Below, piece by piece: positions 38,802-50,390 of a DNA stretch of 64,000 nt. Numbering within the stretch: position 1 is the stretch's first letter; each line of letters opens with the position of its first letter. The notes beneath the pieces were generated by a model, which was not told where the DNA came from, searched no databases, and saw only the letters and a program-made list of their open reading frames with translations. This DNA comes from Kingdonia uniflora (taxonomy: Eukaryota > Streptophyta > Magnoliopsida > Ranunculales > Circaeasteraceae), in NCBI GenBank assembly GCA_014058105.1, contig JACGCM010002266.1, positions 1-64,000 on the forward strand, in the 5' to 3' direction. The translations under genes and the position numbers were made by a program.

Positions 38802-39472
38802 TTTCTTCATTCTCTCGTATATGCAAAATCATGAACCGATTTTTGGTTTATATAGAAAAATACTAGGGGTTAGGTTTTAGTAGTGGAGGGTAGTAGTACA
38901 TTAGTTAGGTGTAGTAGATCAGAATGAGATGCTAGTTCACTTTTGTTTTTTTGTCTTCAAAAGGAACGAGTCTGTTGGCTTTTTAGATACAATATTTTGA
39001 GATGCTAGTTCACATTTGTTTTTTTGTCTTCAAGAGGAACAAGTCTGTTGGCTTTTTAGATACAATATTTTGATATAAATGCCATGAATCACAGTTATGA
39101 GGATACAATTTAAGCTGTTACTCGCATCATCTGTTATAGTATTGAGGGAAGAAGGAAACTAGAAAGAATGAATTACACTACTAAAAAACTAAAGAAAAAA
39201 CTCCCATAAGAAAAATAGGGCCAATTTTTAATTTTTCTCTTCTGTGAATAGTTATAAAAATGTTTCCCACTAATAACCCGGAGGGACATCTGGAGCTGTT
39301 TGTTGAGTTATTTCGATTCCTTTTGTAGCCATTTAAAAGTTTGGCTAGTGGGGCCTAGATTCCCTTACCAATTTCTTTCCTTCTCTATATATGTCTCTCT
39401 ACCAGCACTGATCTGTTTCTGATCTTTTTGTCATTGTCTTACCCAACGTTGTACAAGCAAACTGTTTCTTTT
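38802..39472. repeat. VCS 3' flank, part of a duplicated block
   Basis: 38870-39470 is similar to 40645-41080, so the 3' flank here and the DNA downstream of the DnaJ genes share an origin. It contains the 73-base tandem duplication listed separately. No gene is seen. Confidence 0.6.
38927..39072. repeat. 73-base tandem duplication
   Basis: AGATGCTAGTTCAC...ACAATATTTTG occurs at 38927-38999 and again at 39000-39072 with a few mismatches. The related block at about 40718 has one unit only. Confidence 0.85.
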
Positions 39473-39715
39473 CTAACGGGCAGGCGCTATCGATGGTGAA
39501 TCATAGAGAGCCCTGGTTGTTGGATTGGACAATGTTGCATAAGCTTTCTGGATCTCAATGAAAATACTACTGTCTGATTCTGGGGTAGCTATAAGCAGTT
39601 TTGATCTCCGTCTAGAAGCGTTGTGGTTGACAGATAAGACTTGGTAGAAATTATGTGGTTTTCTAGAAACACATGTGGGGCACACATGACACATAGGAAA
39701 AGCGGTGAGCACTGA
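39473..39715 (-). pseudogene. DnaJ 11-like copy 0, J domain without HPD
   Basis: It aligns with the DnaJ gene at 41079-41585 (RKPHNFYQVLSVNHN, then FIEIQKAYATLSNPTTRALYD). About 33 bases with the second helix and the HPD tripeptide are deleted, the transit-peptide region is gone and the C terminus is scrambled. Without HPD a J domain cannot stimulate Hsp70, so this copy is dead. The paired TTCTAGAA boxes upstream (39737-39744, 39771-39778) are still present. Confidence 0.85.
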
Positions 39716-39822
39716 GGAAGAAAGATTTTTTCTCTTTTCTAGAAGGTTGTCCCCCTCACTTGAGGTTGCCTTCTAGAAAGGCTGGAGAAAACTAAATTGG
39801 AGATTTAGAAACACTATAGGCT

Positions 39823-39849
39823 CCCCCCCCCCCCCCCCCCCCCCCCCCC
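39823..39849. repeat. run of 27 C
   Basis: An uninterrupted C homopolymer. It is rare in plant DNA, prone to length error, and can form G-quadruplex or i-motif structure. Confidence 0.95.
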
Positions 39850-39939
39850 TTGTTCCACATGTGCGGGCCCGTTATGTTTTTTATTTATAATCACTTTCCC
39901 CAATATGACGGGTGAGACCTTCCTTCTTTGATATTGATA

Positions 39940-40292
39940 GAAAACTATTAGCGGGGAAGCTAAATTAACATTGATTAATACTAATATCTCTCAATTGAAT
40001 AAAATAAAGGTCAAAGACCTAGGGTTTATGAGATTTACCCCAAACTCTACAATCTCTCTTTAAGGCTAAGCCTTTTCTCTCACTAAAATCCACATACCAA
40101 ATAAACTAAGCTTAGGCTCTGTTTTATAGGATTAGAGACCAAATAAACTAAGCTTAGGCTCTGTTTTTATAGGAGAAGAGACGGAGAAGAGACCTAGTAC
40201 AAATAGAAACCCTAGTTAGACTCTAATTAGAAGACTTATCTTAATTATAATGCAATTAAAGTTAATAACATAAACTAAATTAGAGGGTGCAC
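39940..40292 (-). repeat. LTR-like fragment
   Basis: On the minus strand it starts TGCACCCTCTAATTTAGTTTAT, comparable to the LTR at 29819-29554. It carries a tandem duplication of about 41 bases (ACCAAATAAACTAAGCTTAGG at about 40097 and 40138). No internal region adjoins it, so it may be a solo LTR. Borders are uncertain. Confidence 0.45.
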
Positions 40293-41078
40293 ACATGACT
40301 TATCACATCTGAAAAAATAGAAATCTCGTTTAACTTGAGGATCACATATTGACTAAGGAGGAGGAAAATATAAGCAAAACTGGACTCATATGCAGTGCCC
40401 CCATTGATTGAGAATTCGAGAGGTCAGATATCTAGAAGAATGCCCTTATCTTCAGATGCAAAATTTCTAAGCTAAAAATGTAAAATACAAGTTAGATAGA
40501 CAAAACTCTATTTCTATATTATATCCCTCTCGACTCATACGTATACATAATTGTTTTATTTCTTGGGCATTTACACATAAGTTGTAATTTGAAAGATCTG
40601 AAACAAGAGGAATCTAAGATGCAAGTTTACACATCTTTGGTTTGTATAGAAAAAATAGCAGGTGATTAGGTTTTACTATTGACAGGATTGTCAGTTAGGT
40701 GTAGTAGAACGCAGAATGAGATGCTAGTTTGTTTTTCTTTTCAAAAAGAACAAGCCTTTTAGCTTCTTAAATACAATGTTATTGAGATAAATGCCATGAA
40801 TCACGGTTAACTACTGAGGAATAAAATTAAGGTGTTACTTGTATCATCTGTTATAGTGTCAGGGAAAGAAGGAAATAAGCGAGATTCAAAAAAAGCTCTA
40901 ATAACTAAAAGAGATACCATTACAAAATTATTATTTTTCTATCAATATTTACAGAGCTGATTTCACTAATATAACCCCTGCGAGACATTTGTAGCCGTTT
41001 GTTGGGGGTATTTCCATTCCTTTTGCCGCCATGTAATAGTTTGGCATGTGGAGCCTAGATTCCCTTACCAGTCAGTCT
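40293..41078. other. DnaJ 3' flank, no gene
   Basis: The right part (40645-41078) repeats the VCS 3' flank block. No coding sequence is recognised. Confidence 0.5.
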
Positions 41079-41585
41079 CTACCAGCACTGATCTGTTTCC
41101 CATCTTCTTGTCATCGTCTTACTTGATGCTGTATAAGGGAACTGTTTCTTTTGAAAGGCTCCAGCTCTGGCTATAGTGAGATCATAGAGAGCCCTGGTTG
41201 TTGGATCAGACAATGTTGCATAAGCTTTTTGGATCTCGATGAAATCACTACTGTTGGATTCAGGAGTGACTGCATCTGGGTGGAATCGCTTTGCTAGATT
41301 GCGGTAAGCAGTTTTGATCTCTGTCAATGGAACATTTTGGTTGACTGATAAAACCTGGTAGAAATTTTGTGGTTTTTTAGAAACTGTAAACCTTAAGGTG
41401 GAGCTGGTGTTGGTTTCTGTTGATGAAGAGGAATATGCTGTAATTTTAAGCTTCCGACTGGGGAAAGATGTAGGAGATGAAACTAGAAAAGGAGAAAGAG
41501 AAGGAGATGATCTTAGTTTTGTCCCTGTTGAAGAGGAAAACTGACTAGTTCCTTGACAAACATGAAATTGGATTGCAGAAGACAT
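41079..41585 (-). CDS. chaperone protein DnaJ 11-like, plastid-targeted (copy 1)
   Basis: An intronless gene for 168 residues. Residues 1-60 are Ser/Thr-rich, like a chloroplast transit peptide (SSSSTETNTSS). The J domain covers about 73-140: NFYQVLSVNQNV, AYRNLAKRFHPDAV with the essential HPD, and IEIQKAYATLSDPTTRALYD. The C terminus RRWETDQCW is typical of the short DnaJ 11 proteins. They are taken to recruit stromal Hsp70. I chose the ATG at 41585 because copy 2 has a stop just before the matching ATG; an upstream ATG at 41639 would add 18 residues. The promoter has a TATA box (about 41638-41650) and two heat-shock elements, so heat induction is likely. Confidence 0.88.
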   Translation of the reverse strand: MSSAIQFHVCQGTSQFSSSTGTKLRSSPSLSPFLVSSPTSFPSRKLKITAYSSSSTETNTSSTLRFTVSKKPQNFYQVLSVNQNVPLTEIKTAYRNLAKRFHPDAVTPESNSSDFIEIQKAYATLSDPTTRALYDLTIARAGAFQKKQFPYTASSKTMTRRWETDQCW

Positions 41586-41730
41586 TATTGAGTAGAAGTT
41601 TGATGATGAACTGAAGAAGAGAGACTCATTGGTAAACATATATATAAAGGGGATGAAATAGGTAGGGGTGGTTCTGCACTAATACAGGTGGGACATGCAT
41701 ACACATACACAGGGAGATAGGATTGTCTGT

Positions 41731-41780
41731 TTTCTAGAAGGTTGTCTCCCTCCCTCACATTACCTTGCCTTCTAGAAAGG
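41731..41780 (-). promoter_or_regulatory. paired heat-shock elements of DnaJ copy 1
   Basis: TTCTAGAA at 41732-41739 and 41770-41777, each a GAA/TTC inverted pair as bound by heat-shock factors, lie about 150-190 bases upstream of the ATG. Both are kept in the two other DnaJ copies. Confidence 0.7.
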
Positions 41781-42291
41781 CTGGAGTCTTGGATAATAAA
41801 AATTAGAGTTGATAACTGACCTATTGGCTTTACTTGTCCAGAAGATATTTCAGGAAAAATTAGAAAGAATTTATTTTATGATCCCTGCATAGTCTGGCTC
41901 ACACCACCAAACCTTGCTTGCCCTACCATTTCTTGAAATTATTTCTTTATCCTCTCCAATTTTCTTGTAGCTGTGAAAGGGAGAGGAATTTTTTTTTTTT
42001 TTTTCACATATGAGGGTCCATTTTGTTTTGGATTTGTACTTGATAACTCTTTTTAATTTAGAAGCACACACTTGTATGGCTTACAAATCTCTGAAGATTG
42101 GAAACTTGCAATGGATGATGTTAGATTTTTGTCTAAAGTAGCACCATAGGGACGTCCCAGTCCCTATGAGCCAATATTGACTGAAGGATGGAGGAAATGG
42201 ACATATTTGCTATTATTGATTGTGACGTAATAAGATATCTATAAGAAAGAAAATCCTATCTAATTCAAATGTATAATTCGAATCCAAGGTT

Positions 42292-42712
42292 GTTTCATTA
42301 ATACATTATTGCTCAGTTTGTAGCCGGACAAGTGTCTTCTGAATAAGCGCGTACTCTGTATTATATTGCTGCTTCTGGACTACCCTGTAATTTGATTTGA
42401 TACAATACAATTAACCATATATTGTAATGTATCAAATCAAATTACAGGGTAGTCCAGAAGCTGAAGGGAATTTTCAGATGACTTTTCCAGCAAAAAGTGT
42501 ATGGTTACGTGTTCACGTTCAGCATTAGGTTGTTTATGTGCGGGAAAAGTCATCTGAAAATTCCCTTCTAGACAGAAATGCATTTTAGATATATTGTATT
42601 AAATCAAATTACAGGGTAGTCCAGAAGCAATATAATATAGAAGTACGCGCTTATTCAGAGGACACTTGTCCAGCTACAAACTGAGCAATAATGTATTAAT
42701 GAAACAACCATC
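42292..42712. mobile_element. foldback element (MITE-like), copy 1
   Basis: The ends GGTTGTTTCATTAATACATT and its complement at 42690-42712 continue into arms of about 110 bases. Inside lie further inverted pairs: GCTTCTGGACTACCCTGTAAT with its complement (twice), and GGGAATTTTCAGATGACTTT with its complement around a short loop. It has no coding capacity. The whole could fold into a long hairpin. No clear target duplication is seen; the long arms recall Mutator-like or foldback elements. Confidence 0.75.
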
Positions 42713-43376
42713 ATCACAACAAAGTTGTTTAACGGGATTTGATCATGAGAGGTTGGAATTAATACAATAAATAATGTATGAAAATCAAGTCATACATGAG
42801 CAATGGTTTGGTGTTTAAATGTCAGCATGTAGTATAGGGTTTAATCTTCTCTACTTATAACCTATCCTATAAGGATACACTGAGATTGCTATAACTCAAA
42901 CCTAATAAAGATAGAGATCAAGGATACTACACCACGATCAACATGCGGAAGCCCGTCTTTTTCTTCTGTTCACCAACACAATAATGGATTTAACTCTTTC
43001 ACGTAACCTCTCTCTAGAACGTGATATGGGTGTATGCGGAGGAAAGTAAGCTTTCCCTTGCTTTATGGTGGGGGCTAGTCTTAAGGGGAACCCAAAATTA
43101 TGACTTGTGCCAAACACCGGGAGATCTCTATATATCTTCCTATTTTAATCCTATTTTAATAAGGTTTCAACGACAACACACCTAGAAATCGTAAACTCGT
43201 AAGGAAGGATTCTATGCAGTGATGCCACTTACTAAAATTGTTACAGACTAATATACGGTTACATATTACTTACAAATATAAATATAAAATTCACACAGTA
43301 ATGAACAAGATTTATCGGGGCATTACAAATTGTAACTTCGGATCATTGGATAAAACTCTCTCTCTCTCTTTCTATC
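42713..43376. other. intergenic, nothing recognised
   Basis: An AT-rich stretch between the foldback element and the LINE. No gene or clear repeat is seen. Confidence 0.4.
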
Positions 43377-45385
43377 TTGTGTGGACGTAGGCAATTTACC
43401 AAACCAAAAGCAAGAATTACTCAAGCTTTGGCATTTATCTATTTGGGAGTTCCAATATCTTCTACTAGAATTAAGAACAGAGACTGTCAGAAGTTGCTGG
43501 AAACTATGACGAAAAGAATGAACTCTTGGCAACATAGATTTTTGAGTGGAGCTGGAAGGCTGGAGTTGGTGAAATCAGTTCTGCAGAGCATTTCAGTCTA
43601 TTGGCTGAGTGTCATCAAGCTGCCACAGTACATGATAGACAATATAGATAGGTTATGTGTTAGATTCTTATGGGTTGGGAGGAAAGAAGGAAAAAGGAAT
43701 GCTCCTATTGCCTGGAAGGAAATTTGCTACCCTAAGAGTGATGGTGGGTTGGGAGTCAGAGATCTTAGAAGTTGGAACAATGCTGCGCTGATGAGACAAA
43801 TTTATAGACTGGTGGCTAAAGAGAATAATATGTGGACTAACTGGACTAGAGTGCATCTGATTAGAAGAAAGAATTTCTAGACGATGGATGTTCCTAGGGA
43901 TACTTCATGGCTATGGAGACATATGCTCAACTCAAGAATTGAAGCAAAACATATGATTAAGCATCTTATTGGAGATGGACAGGACACACTGTTCTGGCAT
44001 GATCCCTGGTGCTCTAAGGTAGTTCTAAAAGATCAGTTCCCAATGGGATTAAGGTATGATACAACCCTACCATTAAATGCAAAGGTGGCTAATGTGGTCA
44101 CTGACTACAAATGGAGATTGCCAGATCGCTTTCAGTATACATTAAATGACGATATTATTGTTGAAATGGAGAAGACTGAAATCACTAGTAATAGCAAGGA
44201 CAAAGTGATATGGGTGCCCAATAAAGATGGTACTTTTACTGTGGCTTCCGCTTACAATTTCTTAAGACCAAAGAGAAGTAAAATGCAATGGGCAGATGCA
44301 GTGTGGAATAAGAGTGCAAGTCCTTGGAGTCAGTTCACTACGTATAAAGAAGCTAAAGGGGCACTAATGACGAAGAGCAGACTCCTTGCCATGAAGGTCA
44401 TAAATGTTAATGAAGCTCAGTGTACTGTTTGTGGGGCGTAGAGAGAAACTGTCAGCCATTTATTCATGGAATGTGTGGAAGCTACTCAGCTATGGGATCA
44501 TATACTAAGAAAATGTAATATTGTTAGAACGACTGGGAGCTTAGAGAATGAATTTGAATGGATCTGAAGCATGAATCACAAAGAGCTTCTTTCCAAAATT
44601 CTGAAAATGAGCATCACAACTATGATATACAACATTTGGATTTACAGAAATGAGAAAGTATTCAATAACAGCAACAGAACTATCCAGTCTGTTCAGATTG
44701 CAATCATAAGCGAGATTAGAAGTAGATTGCAAATGGAGATAAAGTACGTGGACGACAACCCCAGAAACAGGAACATCTGCTACAATTGGGGCGTCAGACC
44801 TAACTTCGTAATAAAGTCTAACAAGGTATGTACATGGGCATGCCCTCCTTCTGGTTATTATATGCTTAACACAGATGGTTCAATGACTAAGTATGGTAGT
44901 TATGGGGGTCTAGTGAGATGCACAGAGGGGGTCATTCACACTGCTTTCGCTGGGAAAGAAGAGCCAGTGTCTGTTATTTACCATGAAATGAAGACCTGCT
45001 GCAGGGGATTGGAGGTTTGTAGTAAAGCAGAAATAAAGAGAGTATGGGCAGGTCTGACTCAAGCTACTTGGTGGACATCATTAATGGAAAAGTAAAGACA
45101 CCATGGAGGTGCAGAGTTTTTATGGCAAGGATCAGAGAAGTTATTAGCACCTTGGAGGAGTTTAGGATTTTTCATTTTTATAGTGCTGATTTTTTATCCA
45201 CTTTTTGTGTTGTTTGTAGTGAAGTTATTTTCTCCTCTAACACATTACCTCCACAACTGTTAGTTTATTCAGAGGATGATGCTAGGGGTAAGAGATTTAT
45301 GAGGATGTAATTGCTGTTTTAGTAATATATTTGGTCATGGGGTCCCTGCCTAACCCTAGCTTACATTTCAAAAAAATATATATAT
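43377..45385 (+). mobile_element. LINE, 5'-truncated, upstream of PPR copy A
   Basis: It begins within the region after the RT core: YLGVPISSTRIKNRDCQKL, FLSGAGRLELVKSVLQSISV, then PIAWKEICYPKSDGGLGVRD. The zinc-binding region follows (LFWHDPWC, FTVASAYNFL, NEAQCTVCGA) and an RNase H remnant (YMLNTDGSMTKYGSYGGL). Stops at 43878 and 44439 and a shift near 45050 break it. It ends with CTAACCCTAGCTTACATTTC and an A/T-rich tail at about 45370-45392. The 3' end differs from the LINEs at 8682 and 57255, so it is another subfamily. Confidence 0.85.
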
Positions 45386-45745
45386 ATATATTACCGAACC
45401 ATGGTAAATGTGTGTTCTCATTTAATTGTGTTTATTCATTTAGTTTATTCATCGCTAATCGGATCGAATCGGTGTTTGGTTTATGCGGTGCGCCCAACAG
45501 TTTACTTGAGAATGACCTTAAAATGACAGAGCAATTATTTCAGAATATGTTGTACACAAGAACTAAGTCGCCAATCACCATAGGTTGATGTTAATTTCAA
45601 AATCATCGGTGGCATTGTTCATCACATTACCCTTAATTTATGTTGTGGTAAAGAAATCAAATGTTAACATTCACAATACTTACTGATTAATCCCAACTAT
45701 GAAAACAACAAGGTTGAATGCAAAAATTTAACCCTTTGGGATGGG

Positions 45746-47803
45746 ATGAATGTTTACCAAATTTTCAGTAAAAATGAGCCTGTCTTCCGTCGTTTATTTA
45801 GGAACGACACAATAGCGTTTCCTCAGTTAAAATTGAAAAGAAGTTGTTGCTTCCTTCCAAAATTTGAATCAATGAATAAACTTGTGTCTCACTCTTCTTC
45901 GCCACCACACGACGAGGATGCCTATGAAAGATATGGTTACTTGGACAGCTATGATTACGGGCTATTCTCAGAATGATAGACCTGAAGATGCTCTTGCTTT
46001 GTTCCCTCGGATGGTTCAACTTCGATTAAAACCTAATCTGAGTGTTTTCAATGCTTCTGCAACTGCGGGTAATTATTCTTTCGGTAGACAAGTTCATGGG
46101 TTTTGTTTGAAATACAGGTATGTATCAAGCGTATATGTGGAGAGTTCTCTATTGGACATGTATGCGAGGTGTGGGAAAATGAAGAAAGCTCGGCGTGACT
46201 TTGATGGGATGGTGAGTAAGAATGAGGTTTCTTGTGGTGAACGCGTTGATTGTTTATCATGCTAGGAAAGGGGAAGGACATGCAAGAGGCCATTCATATG
46301 TTTTGGAGGATGCAAAGGGAAGATTTTAAGCCTTACACATTATACTTGTGCCAGTGTTTATTTTGCTTGTGCTTGTGCTAGTATAGGAGCACTAGAACAA
46401 GGTAAATGGGTTCATTCCCATATGATTAAATCTGGGGGAAAACTTATTTCTTTTATTCGGGAACACTTGCTTGACATGTATGCCAAAGTGGGTAGTATCG
46501 AGGATGCTAGGAAAATCTTTGATAGGTTGGTAAACAAAGATCTTGTTTCTTGGAATTTTATGATTATTGGATGTCCTCAACATAAACTTGGGAAGGAATC
46601 CATCAGAGAAGGAATCATACCCAATGAGATAACTTTTCTTTGTGTTCTTAACGCGTGTAGTGATAGGCATGAAAAATGCTTATATTTGTCATTCAATTTA
46701 CATTATCTAGGACCTTATTTTATGTTTCAATGAGCCTAATTGAAGTATGTTTGACTATTACAGGTAATAAGACAATTGCAACCAAGCACGACCTGAAAGC
46801 CTAACTTTTACAAGTTAAAAGATACTGCTGGAGATGACCTAGTGAAGAGAAGGTTACAGGAGCTGCTGGAGCTGCCTGAAGACTTGGTAGTCAAGCCTAG
46901 CTAAAAGATCTCCTGAAAATGAGGAATTGGAGTGAGAATAGAACTTTTTGTTAGGAGATAAAGAGAGAGAGAGAGGAAAGAATGGTTATTCTTAAATCAC
47001 GATTTTGATCCTTGCATCCCTGAGAACGAGACCCTCAATGTTTCAACAACCCGATTTGATACGGATTATCAAATGGCCACAGTGGCTTAATGAATGAAGG
47101 ACGCTACTATTTTGATCTAATTAAGAAGTACAATGTGGAACCGGAGGTAGAGCATTATGTTAAGATCGTGGATCTTGTTGGTCGAGCAAGGCTTCTTGAT
47201 TGAACCCACTGCGGCTATTTGGGGAGCTTTGCTGGGTGCTTGTAGGATGCATAAGAATATGGAATTGGGAAGTTTAGCAGCAGAACGAGTTTTTGAGCTC
47301 GATCCTTACGACTCTAGCCGACATGTTTGTGATTATGCCTCTTCTGGCAGATGGAGTGAGGCTGCAAGAGTGAGAAAGGTAATGAAAGAGTCTGGGGTGA
47401 AGACGGAACCTGCTTGTAGTTAGGTGTAGATTGAGAATGCAGTGCATATGTTTGTGGCTAATGACGATGCTCACCCACAAAGCAAAGAGATCTAAAAAAT
47501 GTGGGAAAAGATGAGTCGAAGAATCATTTGGGGTACATTGCGGACACGACTCAGGTGCTACTGTATGTGGATGAGCAGGAGAGGGAAGCTAAGTTACAGT
47601 ATCACAATGAGAAGCTTTCTTTAGCCTTTGCACTTCTCAGAACATCCCCTGGGTCAATAATTCGGATTAAAAAGAATATTAGAGTATGTGGTGATTGTCA
47701 CACTGCAATCAAGTTTGTTTCCATGGTGACTATCATAGTGATGGACACAAATCGGTTTCATCATTTCAGTGACGGTTCTTGCTCGTGTGGGGATTACTGG
47801 TAG
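45746..47803 (+). pseudogene. PPR-DYW protein, copy A, broken
   Basis: It encodes the remains of an organelle RNA-editing type pentatricopeptide protein. In order: a short N-terminal piece (MNKLVSHS); PPR repeats (MPMKDMVTWTAMITGYSQND, SSLLDMYARCGKMKKAR, EHLLDMYAKVGSIEDARKIF, NKDLVSWNFMI); an E motif (AAIWGALLGACRMHKNMELG); and a complete DYW end (HNEKLSLAFALL, RVCGDCHTAIKF, ending SCSCGDYW at the stop). At least four frame changes, a deletion after MNKLVSHS and an insert at about 46740-47090 destroy the frame. The family edits C to U in chloroplast or mitochondrial transcripts. Here the deaminase HxE reads HNE, still with its Glu. Confidence 0.88.
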
Positions 47804-48450
47804 TGCTGCTAATCATAAAGGTTTAGGGTTTATAGTAATGAACTGTGTAGAATACTTCATCTTGATGAAACTTGGATTATATTGAGGACACACCTACATG
47901 TGAAGATCCAAATAAAAGTGTTAGTACCTTGACATCCCTTCAGAATCCTTATACTCAACAGTTTTAGAGAAGGCATTATGCTTGAATTTTGTATGTTTTG
48001 TGATGCTTATGCAATTTGTATGAAGCCTTTAAAGCTTTACAATTTTCTCTGCACTTTTTTCTGCATTTTCCAAGTTTACAGGCAATAGTTGACAACTTGA
48101 CGTAATTCTAGTTGTGTATTCCGTGTGCAGTCTTTAATTTTAGGAAAGAACACTTGAACAGTTCATCTCTCTTTCTCTCATTGCTCGGCAGTTCAACTCC
48201 TCTCTCCCAAAACGGTTTTTTGCTGAGGTGCTAACGTTACCAGAGTACGTTGTCTTCGGTACTGAGAAATCTGTATCGATCTGAAGATCACAGCTCGTTG
48301 TATTCTGGAAGAGATGAGGTTGTATAACCTGGGGTTAAAGTGCGATCCACACGCCTATTGTTGCTGTACCTGTGGTTCATTGCTATACTTCTATTCGCTG
48401 CCATGTAATAGTTTGGCATATGGAGCCTAGATTCCCTTACCAGTCAGTCT
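47804..48450. other. PPR 3' flank, start of duplicated block
   Basis: No gene is seen. 47985-48140 recurs at 52710-52860, downstream of PPR copy B. It anchors the comparison of the two units. Confidence 0.6.
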
Positions 48451-48957
48451 CTACCAACACTGATCTGTTTCCCATCTTCTTGTCATCGTCTTACCCGATG
48501 CTGTATAAGCAAACTGTTTCTTTTGAAAGGCTCCAGCTCTGGTTATAGTGAGATCATAGAGAGCCCTGGTTGTTGGATCAGACAATGTTGCATAAGCTCT
48601 TTGGATCTCGATGAAATCACTACTGTTGGATTCAGGAGTGGCTGCATCTGGGTGGAATCGCTTTGCTAGATTGCGGTAAGCAGTTTTGATCTCTGTCAAT
48701 GAAACATTTTGGTTGACAGATAAAACCTGGTAGAAATTTTGTGGTTTCTTAGAAACTGTATACCTTAAGGTGGAGCTGGTGTTGGTTTCTGTTGATGAAG
48801 AGGAATATGCTGTAATTTTAAGCTTCCGACTGGGGAAAGATGTAGGAGATGAAACTAGAAAAGGAGAAAGAGAAGGAGATGATCTTAGTTTTGTCCCTGT
48901 TGAAGAGGAAAACTGACTAGTTCCTTGACAAACATGAAATTGGAGTGCAGAAGACAT
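48451..48957 (-). CDS. chaperone protein DnaJ 11-like, plastid-targeted (copy 2)
   Basis: Nearly identical to copy 1, with only a handful of residue changes (for example VSLTE for VPLTE and AATPES for AVTPES), so the duplication is recent. It has 168 residues: a Ser/Thr-rich transit-like start, a J domain with RFHPDA, and the RRWETDQCW end. A stop lies just upstream of this ATG, which fixes the start. The TATA box (about 49036-49050) and both heat-shock elements are conserved. Confidence 0.88.
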   Translation of the reverse strand: MSSALQFHVCQGTSQFSSSTGTKLRSSPSLSPFLVSSPTSFPSRKLKITAYSSSSTETNTSSTLRYTVSKKPQNFYQVLSVNQNVSLTEIKTAYRNLAKRFHPDAATPESNSSDFIEIQRAYATLSDPTTRALYDLTITRAGAFQKKQFAYTASGKTMTRRWETDQCW

Positions 48958-49130
48958 TATCTAGAGGGAGATGATGAAGAGTAGTAGAAGTTTGATGATG
49001 AAGTATGAACTGAAGAAGAGAGACTCATTGGCAAACATATATATAAAGGGGATGAAATAGGTAGGGGTGGTTCTGCACTAATACAGATGGGACATGCATA
49101 CACATACACAGGGAGATAGGATTGTCTGTT

Positions 49131-49177
49131 TTCTAGAAGGTTGTCTCCCTCCCTCACATTAGCTTGCCTTCTAGAAA
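49131..49177 (-). promoter_or_regulatory. paired heat-shock elements of DnaJ copy 2
   Basis: TTCTAGAA at 49131-49138 and 49169-49176 have the same spacing and context as in copy 1. Confidence 0.7.
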
Positions 49178-49671
49178 GGCTGGAGTCTTGGATAATAAAA
49201 TTTAGAGCCACAAACTATTCACATGTCCAGAAGATATTTCAGGGAAAATAAGAAAGAATTTATCTTATGGTCTCTGCATAGTCTGACTCACATTACCAAA
49301 CCTTGCTGCCCTACCATTTCTTTATCCTCTCCAATTTTCTGTAGTTGTGAAAGGGAGATGTTTTTTTTTTTTTTTTTTTGGTTCCACATATTAGGGTCCA
49401 TTTTGTTTTGGATTTGTACTTGATAACTCTTTTTAATTTAGAACACACACTTGTATGGCTTACAAACCTCTGAAGATTCAAAACTTGCAATGGGTGATGT
49501 TAGATTTTTGTCTAAAGTAGCACCATAGGGATGTCCCAATCCTTAATGAGCCAATATTGACTGAAGGATGGAGGAAATGGACACATTTGCTATTATTGAT
49601 TGAGACGTAATAAGATATCTAGAAGAAAGAAAATCCTATCTTCTTTAAATGTATCATTCTAATTCAAGGTT

Positions 49672-50095
49672 GTTTTGTTTCATTAATACATTATTGCTCA
49701 GTTTGTAGCTGGACAAGTGTCTTCTGAATAAGCGCGTACTCTGTATTTTATTGTTGCTTCTAGACTACCCTATAATTTGATTTGATACAATATATATATA
49801 TGTATTTCTGCGAAGGGAATTTCCAGATGTTTTTTCCAGCAAAAACAACACGAGTGTATGGTTACGTGTTTACGTTGTTTATGTAGACTTTGAGTTTATT
49901 CGAAGAGAACACTGATCCTCTCCATAAACAACCTAATGCTGGACGTGAACCGTAACCAAACACTCGTGTTTTTGTTGGAAAAGTCATTTGGAAATTCTCT
50001 TCTACACAGAAATGCATATATATATATTGTATCAAATCAAATTACAGGGTAGTCCAGAAGCAATATAATACAGAAGTACGGGATTATTCAGAGAA
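49672..50095. mobile_element. foldback element (MITE-like), copy 2
   Basis: The same family as 42292-42712 and at the same place relative to the DnaJ gene, so it moved by segmental duplication. This copy keeps a longer inner palindrome (AACACGAGTGTATGGTTACG with a complementary match near 49965), while its right end is cut after TTATTCAGAGAAC. Confidence 0.7.
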
Positions 50096-50180
50096 CAATT
50101 TTATTGTCAATGGAACTATATCTATCGATAAATAGGACTAGCAGTGTAGGAGATCTGACATTAAGCAAAAAATCCAACAG

Positions 50181-50390
50181 ATGGCCAGGAACCTAGTAAC
50201 TGTGATTAGTGATGGTCGTGTTAGTGGGATTGAACTAGTTTGTCTTACATTCATGGTACTTTCGGTGATATCGATGGTGATATTTGCGTGCATTTCATCC
50301 ATGGATAAAAAAAATAAGAAGAAGAAGATTAAAGCGGACAGTGGTTGCGTGCATTTCGCAGAAAGATTCGGTTTATTTTTTTTGGTTTGA
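50181..50390 (+). CDS. small single-TM protein, truncated paralogue of the Gly/His-tail family
   Basis: 69 residues: MARNLVTVISDGRVSG, then one membrane helix (about 18-39, ELVCLTFMVLSVISMVIFACI) and a Lys-rich stop-transfer segment (KKNKKKKIK). The IFACI motif at the end of the helix followed by basic residues is shared with the proteins at 53824 and 57798. The glycine tail is absent here; after KADSGC the frame runs into an unrelated hydrophobic end, so it may be a truncated, decaying paralogue. Function unknown. Confidence 0.55.
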   Translation: MARNLVTVISDGRVSGIELVCLTFMVLSVISMVIFACISSMDKKNKKKKIKADSGCVHFAERFGLFFLV

